A DNA stretch of 64,000 nucleotides from Pelagicoccus sp. SDUM812005 (GTDB lineage: Bacteria > Verrucomicrobiota > Verrucomicrobiia > Opitutales > Opitutaceae): contig NZ_JARXIA010000002.1 of NCBI RefSeq assembly GCF_031127875.1, positions 330,899 through 394,898 on the forward strand. The letters are read 5' to 3'. Of this stretch, positions 8,690 to 18,224 are shown piece by piece (within the stretch, counting starts at the first letter, position 1; each line of letters starts with the position of its first letter). A model generated the notes under the pieces. That model was not told the origin of the DNA and did no database searches. It saw only the letters and a list, made by a program, of their open reading frames with translations. The translations under genes were made by a program, and so were the position numbers.

Positions 8690-11476
8690 ATGTCAGATAA
8701 CTTTAAAGATACCCTGAATCTTCCCAAAACCGCCTTCCCGATGAGGGCAAATCTTGGCAAGCGCGAGCCAGCCAGAGTCGAGCACTGGAACAAGATTGGG
8801 TTGTATCAGAAACTGCAGGACAAAAACGCGGACAAGCCTGCCTTCCTCCTCCACGACGGTCCCCCGTTCACCAACGGCGAGCTCCACCTCGGACACGCCC
8901 TGAACAAGACCCTCAAGGAAATCGTCCTGCGCTACAAGGCCGCCCAAGGATTCCGCACGCCCTACGTCCCCGGCTGGGACTGCCACGGCCTCCCCATCGA
9001 ACACAAGGTCACCAAGGAACTGCAGGCCGAAGGCAAGGACCTTCCCACCGCCGAGCTCCGCGACAAGTGCGACGCCTTCTCCGAACACTGGATCGACGTG
9101 CAACGCTCCCAGTTCAAGCGCCTCGGCGTCTTGGGCGACTGGGAAAACGAGTATAAGACCAAGAACCCAGCCTACGAGGCGGAAATCCTCCGCACCCTCG
9201 CCTCCTTCGTGGAGCAGGACCTCGTCTACCGCAGCAAGAAGCCAGTCTACTGGTCCATCCCCTGCGCCACCGCACTCGCCGAGGCGGAAATCGAGTACAA
9301 GGACCACTCCAGCCCCTCAATCTGGGTCGCCTTCGACATCGCCGACAAAGCTAAGTTCGGCATCGAAAAGCCGCTTTCCATCGTCATCTGGACCACCACC
9401 CCCTGGACCATCCCGGCCAACCTCGCCGTAGCCGTCCACCCCCGCCTCACCTACGCCTTCGTAGACGCCGGCGAAAAGGTCCACATCGTCGCCAAGGACC
9501 TCGCGGAGCAATTCGCCACCGACCTCGGCCTCGAAGACTGGAAGATCGTGCACGAGCTCAAGGGCGAGGAACTGGAAAACGTCCAGCCCCACCACCCTTT
9601 CATCGACCGGCCGAGCCCCATAGTGCTCGCCGACTACGTCACCACCGAATCCGGAACCGGCTGCGTCCACACTGCCCCCGGACACGGACAGGAGGACTAC
9701 ATGACCGGCCTCAAGTACGGTCTCGACATCTACTGCCCCGTTAACGACGAGGGCAAGTACGCCGACGACGGCCAGATCCCCGACTTTCTCGTTGGCGAAT
9801 CCGTGCTCGAAGAAAAAGGCTGGGTCCCCGCCAACGGCAAGGTCCTCAAAGCCCTCGACGAAGCGGGAGCCCTGCTCAAGAAGAAGAAGATCAACCACAG
9901 CTACCCGCACTGCTGGCGCTCGAAAACGCCCGTCATCTTCCGCGCGGTCGACCAGTGGTTCGTCGCCATCGACAAGAACGACACGCGGAAGAAGGCCATC
10001 GCCGCCATCGAGAAGGTTAAATGGATCCCCAACTGGGGCCAAAAGCGTATCACCGCCAACGTCGAAGCCCGCCCAGACTGGTGCATCAGCCGCCAACGCT
10101 CCTGGGGCGTGCCCATCCCCGCTTTCTACGACGAAGACGGCGAAGCCTACATGGACGCCGGCGTCATCAAGGCCATCGCCGACAAGGTAGCCACCGCCGG
10201 CACCAACCTCTGGTACACCTCCACCGTCGAAGAGCTGCTGGACGGCGTCGAGCTTCCGGAATCCTGGAAAGGCAAAACGCTCAAGGCCGGCACCGACACC
10301 CTCGACGTCTGGATAGACTCCGGCTCCAGCCACTTCTCCGTCCTCAAGGGACGCGAAGGCTTCGACTGGCCCTGCGACCTCTACCTGGAAGGCAGCGACC
10401 AACACCGCGGCTGGTTCCAATCCTCCCTCTGGACTGGCGTCATCCGCGCCGGCGGAGCTCCCTACAAGAGCATCCTCACCCACGGCTTCCTCGTAAACCA
10501 GGACGGATCCAAGCTCTCCAAGAGCGACGGAGCCATGACCCTGATGCACTACATGGACAAGTTCGGCTCCGACGTCGTTCGCCTCTGGGTCGCCTCCACC
10601 GACTTCCGGGCCGACATCGGCATCTCCGAGCAAATCCTCGGCGGCGTCGGCGACGCCTATCGCCTCTTCCGCAACACCTTCCGCTTCCAGCTCTCGAACC
10701 TCTACGACTTCGACTACGAGCAGGACGCCCTCAAGATCGACGAGCTCCACGAACTCGACCGCTGGGCCGTACACAAGGCCGGCGAACTCGCCGAAGCCGT
10801 CGAAAAAGCCTACGAAAACTACGAGTTCCACAAGGTCTACCAGCTCTGCAACCAGTTCGCGTCCGTCACCCTCTCCTCCCTGTACCACGACATCCTCAAG
10901 GATCGACTGTACACCCTGGCGGCCGACTCTCCCCTGCGACGCTCCTCCCAGACCGCGATCTACCATATCTTCAAAACGCTCGTCCGTCTGATGGGGCCCA
11001 TCATCCCCTTCACCACTGACGAAGCCTGGGCCTACTTCAAGGAAGGAAGCGACTTCACCGAAGACGCCCTCGTCCTCCAAGCCTGGCCCTCCGAAGCGAA
11101 AGAATGGCAGGACGTGAACCTGGCCGACGACTTCGTGGAGCTCTTCGCCTTCCGCGACCAAGTGAACGAAAAACTGGAAGCCTTGCGCGCCGCCGGTGAA
11201 ATCGGTCGCTCCCTTGACGCGTTCGTGAAGATCTCCGGCGACTCCGCCTCGGAAGACTTCTCCCGACTCAGTCGCTATCAACATTTTCTCGAGGAACTCC
11301 TCATCGTCTCTCAAGTCGAACTCGCAGCCAATTCCGGCTCCGAACTCTCGGTTTCTGCAGAAAAAGCAAGCGGCGGCCGCTGCCCTCGCTGCTGGAGATG
11401 GGAACCCCAACTTAATAACGGAACCGACAACGAGCACACATGCTCACGCTGCGACCAAGCCTTAAAGAAAGCCTGA
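8690..11476 (+). CDS. ileS: Isoleucyl-tRNA synthetase
   Basis: This 928-aa class I synthetase charges tRNA-Ile and edits mischarged valine. It has the HIGH-type motif HLGHALNKT within DGPPFTNGELHLGH, the WDCHGLPIEH motif, the CP1 editing domain (about residues 190-390, with TTTPWTIPANLAV and CVHTAPGHGQEDY), GSDQHRGWF, and KLSKSDGA as the KMSKS loop. A C-terminal zinc knuckle CPRCWRW...CSRCDQAL identifies the bacterial type. The start is ATG 8690 (MSDNFKDTLNLP), the usual family N-terminus. The DksA/TraR-like gene follows 6 nt after the stop and lspA comes next, so ileS-lspA linkage, common in bacteria, is conserved. Confidence 0.97.
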   Translation: MSDNFKDTLNLPKTAFPMRANLGKREPARVEHWNKIGLYQKLQDKNADKPAFLLHDGPPFTNGELHLGHALNKTLKEIVLRYKAAQGFRTPYVPGWDCHGLPIEHKVTKELQAEGKDLPTAELRDKCDAFSEHWIDVQRSQFKRLGVLGDWENEYKTKNPAYEAEILRTLASFVEQDLVYRSKKPVYWSIPCATALAEAEIEYKDHSSPSIWVAFDIADKAKFGIEKPLSIVIWTTTPWTIPANLAVAVHPRLTYAFVDAGEKVHIVAKDLAEQFATDLGLEDWKIVHELKGEELENVQPHHPFIDRPSPIVLADYVTTESGTGCVHTAPGHGQEDYMTGLKYGLDIYCPVNDEGKYADDGQIPDFLVGESVLEEKGWVPANGKVLKALDEAGALLKKKKINHSYPHCWRSKTPVIFRAVDQWFVAIDKNDTRKKAIAAIEKVKWIPNWGQKRITANVEARPDWCISRQRSWGVPIPAFYDEDGEAYMDAGVIKAIADKVATAGTNLWYTSTVEELLDGVELPESWKGKTLKAGTDTLDVWIDSGSSHFSVLKGREGFDWPCDLYLEGSDQHRGWFQSSLWTGVIRAGGAPYKSILTHGFLVNQDGSKLSKSDGAMTLMHYMDKFGSDVVRLWVASTDFRADIGISEQILGGVGDAYRLFRNTFRFQLSNLYDFDYEQDALKIDELHELDRWAVHKAGELAEAVEKAYENYEFHKVYQLCNQFASVTLSSLYHDILKDRLYTLAADSPLRRSSQTAIYHIFKTLVRLMGPIIPFTTDEAWAYFKEGSDFTEDALVLQAWPSEAKEWQDVNLADDFVELFAFRDQVNEKLEALRAAGEIGRSLDAFVKISGDSASEDFSRLSRYQHFLEELLIVSQVELAANSGSELSVSAEKASGGRCPRCWRWEPQLNNGTDNEHTCSRCDQALKKA

Positions 11477-11482
11477 TAAAAC

Positions 11483-12253
11483 ATGCCCGAAAAGAAGACC
11501 CCTGCCAAAAAAACTGCCAAAAAAGTAGCCGCTAAATCTCCAGCTAAGAAGAAAGCAACCGCAGCAGCAGGTGGCTTTTCCTTGGACGACGCGCTCGCGG
11601 TAGCCAGCACGCGCGGAGAGGAAGAGTCACAGAGCAAAGCGGATATCGCCGCTAAGGAAAAAACTCGCAAGGCTCTCGAGGAAGCGGAAGCCAAGAAGCA
11701 GAAGCAAAGCTTCGGAGCCGCCTCCCTCGCGGATATCCTCGGCTACAACCCTGCCGCGCCCGCGCCCGAAACCAAGAAGCGCGACGCCAGCAAGGTCCCC
11801 GCCGACCTCAAGCCTTTCTACGATCTGCTCATCGAGCTGCGCGACCACGTCAAGCACGGCCTCACCGCCCACGCCGAAGAAACCCTCAAGCGCTCCAGCA
11901 AGGACGACGCGGGCGACCTCTCCGGCTACAGCCAACACATGGCCGACGCCGGCACCGAAACCTTCGACCGCGACTTCGCCCTCTCCATGGTCTCTTCCGA
12001 GCAAGACGCCCTGCAAGAAATCGAAGCCGCTATCGACCGCATCTTCGCCGGCACCTACGGGATCTGCGAAATGACCGGCAAGCGCATCCGCGACGAGCGC
12101 CTCATGGCCGTGCCCTTCACGCGCTACTCCATGAAAACGCAGGAGCAGATCGAGAAGAACACCTTCCGCGTTCGCAACCAGGCGGGCGGCGTTTTCGCCG
12201 ACGCATCGTCGGAAGACTCGCTCAACTACGGATCGGACGACGACGACAACTGA
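11483..12253 (+). CDS. DksA/TraR-family protein lacking the four-Cys zinc finger
   Basis: This 256-aa protein has a Lys/Ala-rich N-terminus (residues 1-35, KKTAKKVAAKSPAKKKAT), a charged middle, and a C-terminal DksA/TraR-like module. The helical coil (DRDFALSMVSSEQDALQEIE) is followed by IFAGTYGICEMTGKRI, DERLMAVPFTRY and the final helix. The fold signature is clear but only one Cys (in GICEMTG) remains of the usual CxxC...CxxC set, so zinc binding is unlikely. DksA-like proteins enter the RNA polymerase secondary channel; the basic tail may add nucleic-acid binding. It lies between ileS and lspA with gaps of 6 and 10 nt, in the position where TraR/DksA-like genes often sit. Confidence 0.8.
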   Translation: MPEKKTPAKKTAKKVAAKSPAKKKATAAAGGFSLDDALAVASTRGEEESQSKADIAAKEKTRKALEEAEAKKQKQSFGAASLADILGYNPAAPAPETKKRDASKVPADLKPFYDLLIELRDHVKHGLTAHAEETLKRSSKDDAGDLSGYSQHMADAGTETFDRDFALSMVSSEQDALQEIEAAIDRIFAGTYGICEMTGKRIRDERLMAVPFTRYSMKTQEQIEKNTFRVRNQAGGVFADASSEDSLNYGSDDDDN

Positions 12254-12263
12254 GCCGCGCCGC

Positions 12264-12845
12264 GTGTCCAAACTTTCCAAATACAGGCTGCTGCTTATCT
12301 TGGCAGCAGCCGTTTTGTTTCTCGACCAGGCCACCAAGCTTTGGGTCGTGAGCCTCCTCCCGGAAGGCTCTTTCTTCGAGCCCAACCGCATCGAGGTCAT
12401 CAGCGGATTCTTCCATATCGTGCACGTCACGAATACCGGAGCCGCCTGGTCCATGTTTTCCGGATACACATGGCCGCTCACAGCCGTCGGATTCGTCGTG
12501 CTCGGCTTCCTCTTCTTCTTCCGCAAGGCTCTCGAGCTCGACAAACCGAAAATCCAGCTCGGCTACGGCCTCATGATCGGCGGGATTATCGGAAACATGA
12601 TCGACCGCATCCGTATCCAAAAAGTCATAGACTTCCTGGATTTCCAGTTCGGCGACTACCATTTTCCCAGCTTCAATATCGCCGATTCCGGCATCACCGT
12701 CGGCGTCGTCCTGTACATTCTCCTCTCCTTCAGATCCGAAAAAGAGAATACGCAAAAAGCCGAGGCAGCCTCCGACGAGAATTCCCCAAAGAAAATTCCA
12801 AGCGACGAACCCCAGGCCGAAGAGGAAAAGCCTCCCTCCGCCTAA
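12264..12845 (+). CDS. lspA: Lipoprotein signal peptidase (signal peptidase II)
   Basis: This 193-aa inner-membrane aspartyl protease cleaves prolipoprotein signal peptides at the lipobox. It has four hydrophobic segments, the VTNTGAAWSMF motif, and the two catalytic Asp regions GGIIGNMIDRI and FNIADSGITVG. It uses a GTG start at 12264, 10 nt after the upstream stop. A 35-residue acidic, Pro-rich tail (KKIPSDEPQAEEEKPPSA) extends beyond the E. coli protein. Substrates in this window would include the lipoproteins at 30872 and 36583. Confidence 0.95.
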   Translation: MSKLSKYRLLLILAAAVLFLDQATKLWVVSLLPEGSFFEPNRIEVISGFFHIVHVTNTGAAWSMFSGYTWPLTAVGFVVLGFLFFFRKALELDKPKIQLGYGLMIGGIIGNMIDRIRIQKVIDFLDFQFGDYHFPSFNIADSGITVGVVLYILLSFRSEKENTQKAEAASDENSPKKIPSDEPQAEEEKPPSA

Positions 12846-12851
12846 CGGCCG

Positions 12852-13724
12852 CTACTCCACGTTAGCGACCTGTTCGCGGATCCGCTCCAGCTCGTTCTTC
12901 ATTTCAAGCACCAGCCGCGACACCTCGATCGAGCTCGCCTTGCTTCCAGTCGTATTGATTTCCCTCCCGACCTCTTGAAGCAAAAATTCGAGCGGGCGCC
13001 CAACCGGCTCCTCCTTCTCGATCAGTTCGGAAAATTGCTCCAAATGGCTGTCGAGCCGCGTGATCTCCTCGGAGATATCGCAGCGATCCGCGAACAACGC
13101 GATTTCGCGAAGCACCCGGTCGTCGTTCACGTCGAGCTCCAGACCTCCCTGCTCTAGGCGAGCGAGAAGGTTTTCGCGATACTTGGCGACCATCCCGGGG
13201 GCCTGTTCCTTCACGGCTGAAACCAGCGTCGCCAAAGTTTGGCGACGGGCCTCCAAGTCCTGCTTCAAGGCAGCCCCCTCCTTCTCGCGCATCTCGACCA
13301 GTTCGCTCAGAGCCGTATCCACCGCTTGGAACAAAAGCTTCTCCGCCGCCTTCTCAGGCAGTCCGGCATCCTCCTTTTCAAGCAAGCGAGACACCTGCAC
13401 CAGCAGGTCCCCATCCACCTTGAAATCCGCTCCGTGGCGATCCGCAATGGACTTCAGGCGAGCGATGGCTGCGTCGATCTGCTCGTCGCTGGGCAAGCCG
13501 CCGCTGGCCGCGCCGTCTTGACGAACGTCGAGCGAAAACTGGAACCGTCCCCGAGCGGCCACTTCGCGCACCCGCTCCTGCACCTTGCGATCGAGCTGCT
13601 GCAGCTCCTTCGGCAACGAGCAAACGACCTCGAGATTCTTGCGGTTCACCGAGCTCACGCGCAGCGAAACCACAATTCCATCCTCCGCCACTTCGCAGCG
13701 GCCAAATCCAGTCATGCTCTTCAT
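12852..13724 (-). CDS. yicC: YicC-family endoribonuclease
   Basis: This 290-aa protein has the YicC N-terminal motif MKSMTGFGRCE, the central EVNKNLEV-like segment VSSVNRKNLEVV, and the C-terminal DUF1732 end (RPLEFLLQEVGREINTTGSKAS). E. coli YicC is an RNase implicated in RhyB small-RNA turnover and stationary-phase survival. It lies tail to tail with lspA (6 nt apart) and 116 nt downstream of trpB on the same strand. In many bacteria yicC precedes gmk, which is not here. Confidence 0.93.
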   Translation of the reverse strand: MKSMTGFGRCEVAEDGIVVSLRVSSVNRKNLEVVCSLPKELQQLDRKVQERVREVAARGRFQFSLDVRQDGAASGGLPSDEQIDAAIARLKSIADRHGADFKVDGDLLVQVSRLLEKEDAGLPEKAAEKLLFQAVDTALSELVEMREKEGAALKQDLEARRQTLATLVSAVKEQAPGMVAKYRENLLARLEQGGLELDVNDDRVLREIALFADRCDISEEITRLDSHLEQFSELIEKEEPVGRPLEFLLQEVGREINTTGSKASSIEVSRLVLEMKNELERIREQVANVE

Positions 13725-13840
13725 AATGCCAAAAAATTAAAACTACCCCCGCAAGGACCGCCACCGCTAAACTCGGCCCCCTTTCGAAATCCTGCCCACG
13801 ACCTTCCCGGGCAAGCCGCGCCCTTCGCGCTTTCGACCAA

Positions 13841-15064
13841 TCAAACGTCCGCTCCGAACATCTTGGCGACCTGGTTAACGTCCTTGTCCCCTCGTCCGCT
13901 CAAGCTCATGACCAAGATCTGGTCCTTCTCCATCTGCGGAGCGCGCTTCAAGACGTAGGCGAGAGCGTGGCTCGACTCCAAAGCGGGAATGATCCCCTCG
14001 GTACGGCTCAAGGTCTTGAACGCCTCCAGTACCTCCTCGTCGGTCGCGTAAGCGTACTCGATCCGGCCCGTGTCGCGATAGTACGCGTGCTCCGGCCCGA
14101 TCGCCGCATAGTCCAAGCCCGCCGAAATCGAATGCGTCAACTCGATCTGGCCATCCGGGTTCTGCAAAATGTAAGTCTTCGAACCCTGCAGCACGCCCAG
14201 GCGCCCGCCCTCGAATCGAGCCGCATGCTCGCCGAGCTTGATGCCATGGCCGCCCGCTTCCACGCCGACCATGCGGATTCCCTCCTCGTCGAGAAAATCG
14301 TAGAACAAACCGATCGCGTTGCTGCCGCCACCCACGCAGGCTACCAGCTCGTCAGGCAAACGCCCTTCCTTCTCCAGGATCTCCTTGCGGGTCTCTTCGC
14401 CGATCACCTTGTGGAAGTCCCTCACCATCATCGGATACGGATGGGCGCCCAAGGCTGAGCCCAAGATGTAGTGCGTATCGCGAACATTGGTCACCCAGTC
14501 GCGCATCGCTTCGTTCACCGCGTCCTTGAGCGTCTTCTGACCGCTCTCCACGCCGCGAACCTCCGCCCCGCAAAGCTCCATGCGGAAGACGTTCAGCTTC
14601 TGGCGCTCCATATCGACAGCGCCCATGTAGACCACGCACTCCAAGCCGAAGTGAGCGCAAACCGTTGCCGTCGCCACCCCGTGCTGACCCGCGCCGGTTT
14701 CCGCGATCACCCGCTTCTTGCCCATGCGCTTGGCAAGCAAGGCTTGGCCGATCGCGTTGTTGATCTTGTGGGCACCCGTGTGCAGCAAGTCCTCGCGCTT
14801 GAGATAGATCTTCGCCCCGCCCAATTCCCGCGTCAGGTTCTCCGCCAGGTAAAGCCCGGTCGGGCGCCCGGCGAACTCCTTCAAGTAGAAAGCAAGCTCC
14901 TTCTGGAACTCAGGATCCTTCTTGGCCACCTCGTATTCCTTGGTGAGATCCTCCAGGGCAGTCACCAAAGTCTCCGGCACGTAGCTGCCGCCAAACTGGC
15001 CAAAACGCCCTTTCGCATCGGGCAAAGCTGACTTGTCGTTAGAAGTGTTGGGGCTTGCGCTCAT
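13841..15064 (-). CDS. trpB: Tryptophan synthase beta chain
   Basis: This 407-aa PLP enzyme joins indole with serine to make tryptophan. It has the TrpB start [15 protein letters not shown], the PLP lysine in HTGAHKINN (Lys100), the [12 protein letters not shown] loop, and the [13 protein letters not shown] phosphate-binding motif. It is a TrpB1-type sequence. No trpA or other trp gene is adjacent, so the pathway is split on this chromosome. Confidence 0.97.
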   Translation of the reverse strand: MSASPNTSNDKSALPDAKGRFGQFGGSYVPETLVTALEDLTKEYEVAKKDPEFQKELAFYLKEFAGRPTGLYLAENLTRELGGAKIYLKREDLLHTGAHKINNAIGQALLAKRMGKKRVIAETGAGQHGVATATVCAHFGLECVVYMGAVDMERQKLNVFRMELCGAEVRGVESGQKTLKDAVNEAMRDWVTNVRDTHYILGSALGAHPYPMMVRDFHKVIGEETRKEILEKEGRLPDELVACVGGGSNAIGLFYDFLDEEGIRMVGVEAGGHGIKLGEHAARFEGGRLGVLQGSKTYILQNPDGQIELTHSISAGLDYAAIGPEHAYYRDTGRIEYAYATDEEVLEAFKTLSRTEGIIPALESSHALAYVLKRAPQMEKDQILVMSLSGRGDKDVNQVAKMFGADV

Positions 15065-15315
15065 AGGTGCATCGAATGAGCAGCCCCTCGTCTAAGCAAC
15101 CTGAAAAATCGAACGAAATTCCACCCCCGCAGCCCCCTGCCCCAGCCTCCCCAGCGATCCGATTCACCCGGTAAACACGTAGTGAAATCCGCAATACAGA
15201 AAAAATTCGTCAATCGCTCGGAATAAAATCCGCAAGGCCCTCCTCTCTTAGTCGGCGCCGGGCAATGAAGCCCTTCTCAAGATCGATCTGAAACAACTCG
15301 TCTCAGAATCAACAC

Positions 15316-16125
15316 ATGTACTCACAATCAAGCACCCTCACTCGGGCCGCGCTCCGCGGCATCGCTGTCGCCGCCTGCCTCGCCGCAGCCAGCGCCCACG
15401 CCGTAAGCCTCAAAATCAAAGTCGAAAACCTAAGCGAAGCGGACGGCCTCTGGTTCACTCCCGTCTTCCTCGGCTTCCACGACGGAGGCTTCGATCTCTT
15501 CGACGAAGGCTCGCCCGCCTCTCCCGGACTCGAAGCCCTCGCCGAAGGAGGCGACCCCGGCGGACTCGCCTCGGAAATCGCCCCCTACGGCCATCACGAA
15601 GTTCTCTTCGGATCCGACGGTCCTCCAGGCGTGCTTTTCGCACCGGGCTCCATGGCCTACACCCTGCTCGACCTCGCTCCGGGCAGCAGCCTCTACTTCA
15701 ACTACGCCTCCATGTTCATCCCCTCGAACGACGCCTTTTTCGGCAACGACATCGCCCACATGCTCTTCGACGCCGCCGGAAACTACACCGGCGACTTCTC
15801 GGTGGACATCTACGGACGCGACGTCTGGGACGCGGGCACCGAAGCCAACGACACCTTCGGCGCCCCCTTCTCCCTCATCGGAGGCACCAGCACCGACACC
15901 TCCCTCAACGTGGAAACCCACGGCGGCCTCGTTAACTTCGAAGGCTCCGAACTACCCGCCGGCCTCGGCACCCTCAATAGCACCTTCGGCAGCGCCACTC
16001 CACTCGCCCGCATCTCCGTGCAGCAAGTTCCGGACTCCACCCAATACATCGGCTTCATGGGAGCCCTCGCCGTCATCGGCTTCCGCTACATGAGCAAGAA
16101 ACGCATGGGCAAAGAAAAAGCCTAA
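15316..16125 (+). CDS. Secreted spondin-domain protein with VPDS-type C-terminal sorting signal
   Basis: This 269-aa exported protein has an N-terminal signal peptide (to about residue 30, ASAHA). Residues 35-215 resemble the bacterial spondin domain: LKIKVENLSEADGLWFTPV, FLGFHDGGFDLFDEG, ASPGLEALAEGGDP and a late LARISVQQ strand. The C-terminus is VPDSTQYIGFMGALAVIGFR then YMSKKRMGKEK. That is a short VPDS motif, a hydrophobic helix and a basic tail, as in VPDSG-CTERM exosortase signals of Verrucomicrobia and Lentisphaerae, but with Thr in place of Gly. It is probably surface-exposed or matrix-associated. The gene is monocistronic and closed by a perfect terminator. Confidence 0.8.
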   Translation: MYSQSSTLTRAALRGIAVAACLAAASAHAVSLKIKVENLSEADGLWFTPVFLGFHDGGFDLFDEGSPASPGLEALAEGGDPGGLASEIAPYGHHEVLFGSDGPPGVLFAPGSMAYTLLDLAPGSSLYFNYASMFIPSNDAFFGNDIAHMLFDAAGNYTGDFSVDIYGRDVWDAGTEANDTFGAPFSLIGGTSTDTSLNVETHGGLVNFEGSELPAGLGTLNSTFGSATPLARISVQQVPDSTQYIGFMGALAVIGFRYMSKKRMGKEKA

Positions 16126-16154
16126 CACCCGTTTACAGCTAAAAACTTACCCGA

Positions 16155-16183
16155 GGCGGCCTCTTCCCAGAGGCCGCCTTTTT
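16155..16183 (+). terminator. Rho-independent terminator of the spondin-domain gene
   Basis: A perfect 10-bp stem, GGCGGCCTCT (16155-16164) with AGAGGCCGCC (16169-16178), encloses a TCCC loop and is followed by TTTTT. It lies 30 nt after the stop. Confidence 0.93.
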
Positions 16184-16253
16184 CGCGTTTCCGAGAAGCG
16201 AATTGCCAGTTCGCCCTTCACTTTTCTCCCTTCTCCCCTCTCTCTTCACTCCC

Positions 16254-17255
16254 ATGGATTCCGTCACCCAAGGCGTACTCGGCACCGTCGCCGCCCTCGC
16301 GATCGCAAAACCCGGCCACCTCCGCATCGCCGCCCTCGCAGGCTGCGCCGGCGGAATGCTTGCAGACCTCGACATCCTGATCCGTTCCTCACAAGACCCG
16401 CTCCTCAACGTCGAGTACCACCGGCACTTCACCCACTCCCTCGCCTTTATCCCGCTCGGCGGACTGATCACCGCCCTGCTATTCCTACCCTTTTGCCGCA
16501 AGTGGATAACGCCCGCTCGCCTCTACCTATATTCAACAAGCGGATACGCCACCGCCGGCCTGCTCGACGCCTGCACCAGCTACGGGACCCAGCTGCTTTG
16601 GCCGTTCTCCGACGCCCGAATCTCTTGGAGCATCATCTCGATCGTCGATCCGCTCTTCACCCTGCCCCTCCTCCTACTCGCCCTATTGGCTGTATTCAAA
16701 AAACGAACACTCTTCGCCCAAGCAGCCACCGGCTTCGCCATCGCCTACCTTAGCTTTGGCCTCCTGCAAAACCAACGCGCCAGCTCCCTGCAACAAACGC
16801 TTATCAGCGAACGCGGACACCACGCCGTTACCCGCCTCACCGTCAAACCCTCCATCGCCAACCTCGTGCTCTGGCGCAGCGTCTACCTCTACCAAGGAAG
16901 CTACTACGTGGACGCCGTCCGCGTCGGCTTCTTCACTCCCCGCAAAACCTATCCCGGCGCCCAGCTTCCTGCCTACGACCTCGAAGCCGCCCTGCAGTCG
17001 ATTCCCGCAGACGATCCCCTCGCCGACGACCTCCGCCGCTTCGACCACTTCTCCGACGGCTACCTCGCCGCTCTCCCCCAAGAACCCGACTTCATCACAG
17101 ACCTCCGCTACTCGGCCATCCCGAACGCCATCGATCCGCTCTGGGGGCTCAATCTCGCCCAAATAAACGACGCCGGACACGCCGCCTTCGAAACGAGGCG
17201 AGCCATCAGCGAATCCGACCGAGAGAACCTGCTGCGAATGCTCAAAGGCGAGTAG
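16254..17255 (+). CDS. YdjM-like membrane-bound metal-dependent hydrolase (DUF457 family)
   Basis: This 333-aa protein starts MDSVTQGVLGTVAALAIAK. It has the DUF457/YdjM hallmarks: the LADLDIL acidic motif, HRHFTHS histidine cluster, and several hydrophobic segments (LAFIPLGGLITALLF, LLLLALLAVF). The C-terminal half (from about residue 190) is probably periplasmic and contains the YYVDAVRVGFF region. Family members are predicted inner-membrane hydrolases; the substrate is not known. ATG 16254 fits the family better than an upstream in-frame GTG-type extension. It converges with the LysR gene. Confidence 0.85.
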   Translation: MDSVTQGVLGTVAALAIAKPGHLRIAALAGCAGGMLADLDILIRSSQDPLLNVEYHRHFTHSLAFIPLGGLITALLFLPFCRKWITPARLYLYSTSGYATAGLLDACTSYGTQLLWPFSDARISWSIISIVDPLFTLPLLLLALLAVFKKRTLFAQAATGFAIAYLSFGLLQNQRASSLQQTLISERGHHAVTRLTVKPSIANLVLWRSVYLYQGSYYVDAVRVGFFTPRKTYPGAQLPAYDLEAALQSIPADDPLADDLRRFDHFSDGYLAALPQEPDFITDLRYSAIPNAIDPLWGLNLAQINDAGHAAFETRRAISESDRENLLRMLKGE

Positions 17256-17269
17256 CCTCGAAAGAGCCC

Positions 17270-18154
17270 TCAGCCTTTTAACAAATCCAAGAGCGGCGCC
17301 ACGCCACCACTTGCGCCCGAACGGTAAAGGAAGACCTCACGCAAGCGGGCTTCCGATCCCTCCAGCGGCACCGCAGCGATCCGTCCCTCCGCCCGACGCA
17401 AGGCCGACCGCGGCAGCAAGGCAACGCCACAGCCGGCCACCACCATGCTCAAAATCGCGTCGGAACCATTCGTCTCCAAGCAGGAGTCCACCCGTCCTCC
17501 CTCCTTCTCGAACAAGTCGTCCAAGAAATCTCGATACGAAGGAGCCAGCCCCGCCGCCAGCACCACCAGAGTTTCCCCAAGCAGGTCCCGCACCTTGATA
17601 CGTTTTCGCTCCGCCAAGCGATGCTCGCGCGGCAGACAGGCCAGCACCGGCTCCACCTTCCATTGAAAACTCGACACCCCGTTCGGCAATTCCTTCGGCT
17701 TCACTCCCAAAAACGCCCCGTCGAGCTCGCCCGACTCCACCTGCCTCAACAGGTCGGACGGAGCCAAATCGAACAAACTCAACTGCGTATCCGGATGACG
17801 ACTACGGTATCCCTGGAATACCTCAAGCAACTCCTCGCCCATCAAGGCGCCGACGAACCCGATGCGCAACACCGACTCTTCGCCCGCCGCCGCCCTTCGA
17901 GCTCCCTCCACCGCCCGCGCCAAAATCGCCGGCAGCTGATACACTTCCCGCAAAAAAACCTCTCCCGCAACACTGAGCGCTATCCGACGCCCCTGCCTCA
18001 AAAAGAGCCTCGTCCCCACCAAGCTCTCCAGCTCCCGCACCGTCCGGCTCAACTGCGGCTGCGCCACCCCCAGACGCTTCGCCGCCTGCGAAAAATGGAA
18101 ATCGCGACAAACCTCCAAAAACGTCTGCACCTGCTTGTGAGTGGGAATCTCCAT
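17270..18154 (-). CDS. LysR-family transcriptional regulator
   Basis: This 294-aa regulator has an N-terminal winged HTH (FLEVCRDFHFSQAAKRLGVA, QPQLSRTVRELE) and a substrate-binding domain (LRIGFVGALMGEELLEVF). It is divergent from the PLP aminotransferase, which is the probable target. I prefer ATG 18154 (MEIPTHKQVQ) to the in-frame ATG 18181 because a perfect GTTTTTG-TTAT-CAAAAAC inverted repeat, likely an operator, occupies 18158-18175 and would otherwise be coding. The co-inducer is unknown; an amino acid or ebo-pathway metabolite is plausible. Confidence 0.9.
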   Translation of the reverse strand: MEIPTHKQVQTFLEVCRDFHFSQAAKRLGVAQPQLSRTVRELESLVGTRLFLRQGRRIALSVAGEVFLREVYQLPAILARAVEGARRAAAGEESVLRIGFVGALMGEELLEVFQGYRSRHPDTQLSLFDLAPSDLLRQVESGELDGAFLGVKPKELPNGVSSFQWKVEPVLACLPREHRLAERKRIKVRDLLGETLVVLAAGLAPSYRDFLDDLFEKEGGRVDSCLETNGSDAILSMVVAGCGVALLPRSALRRAEGRIAAVPLEGSEARLREVFLYRSGASGGVAPLLDLLKG

Positions 18155-18157
18155 ATC

Positions 18158-18175
18158 GTTTTTGTTATCAAAAAC
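18158..18175. promoter_or_regulatory. Candidate operator between lysR and aminotransferase
   Basis: GTTTTTG (18158-18164) and CAAAAAC (18169-18175) form a perfect 7-bp inverted repeat with spacer TTAT, inside an AT-rich divergent intergenic region. LysR-type proteins usually bind such a site for autoregulation and activation of the divergent gene. Confidence 0.5.
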
Positions 18176-18224
18176 ATCCAATACTGATATTTTCGTTATT
18201 TAAAGAACTTTGCTAAGATGGGGA

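Noticed and set aside
9317..11437. 706-codon minus-strand frame opposite ileS
   Set aside because: Mirror of ileS codon bias (Val/Gly/Glu-rich), with all IleRS motifs on the plus strand.
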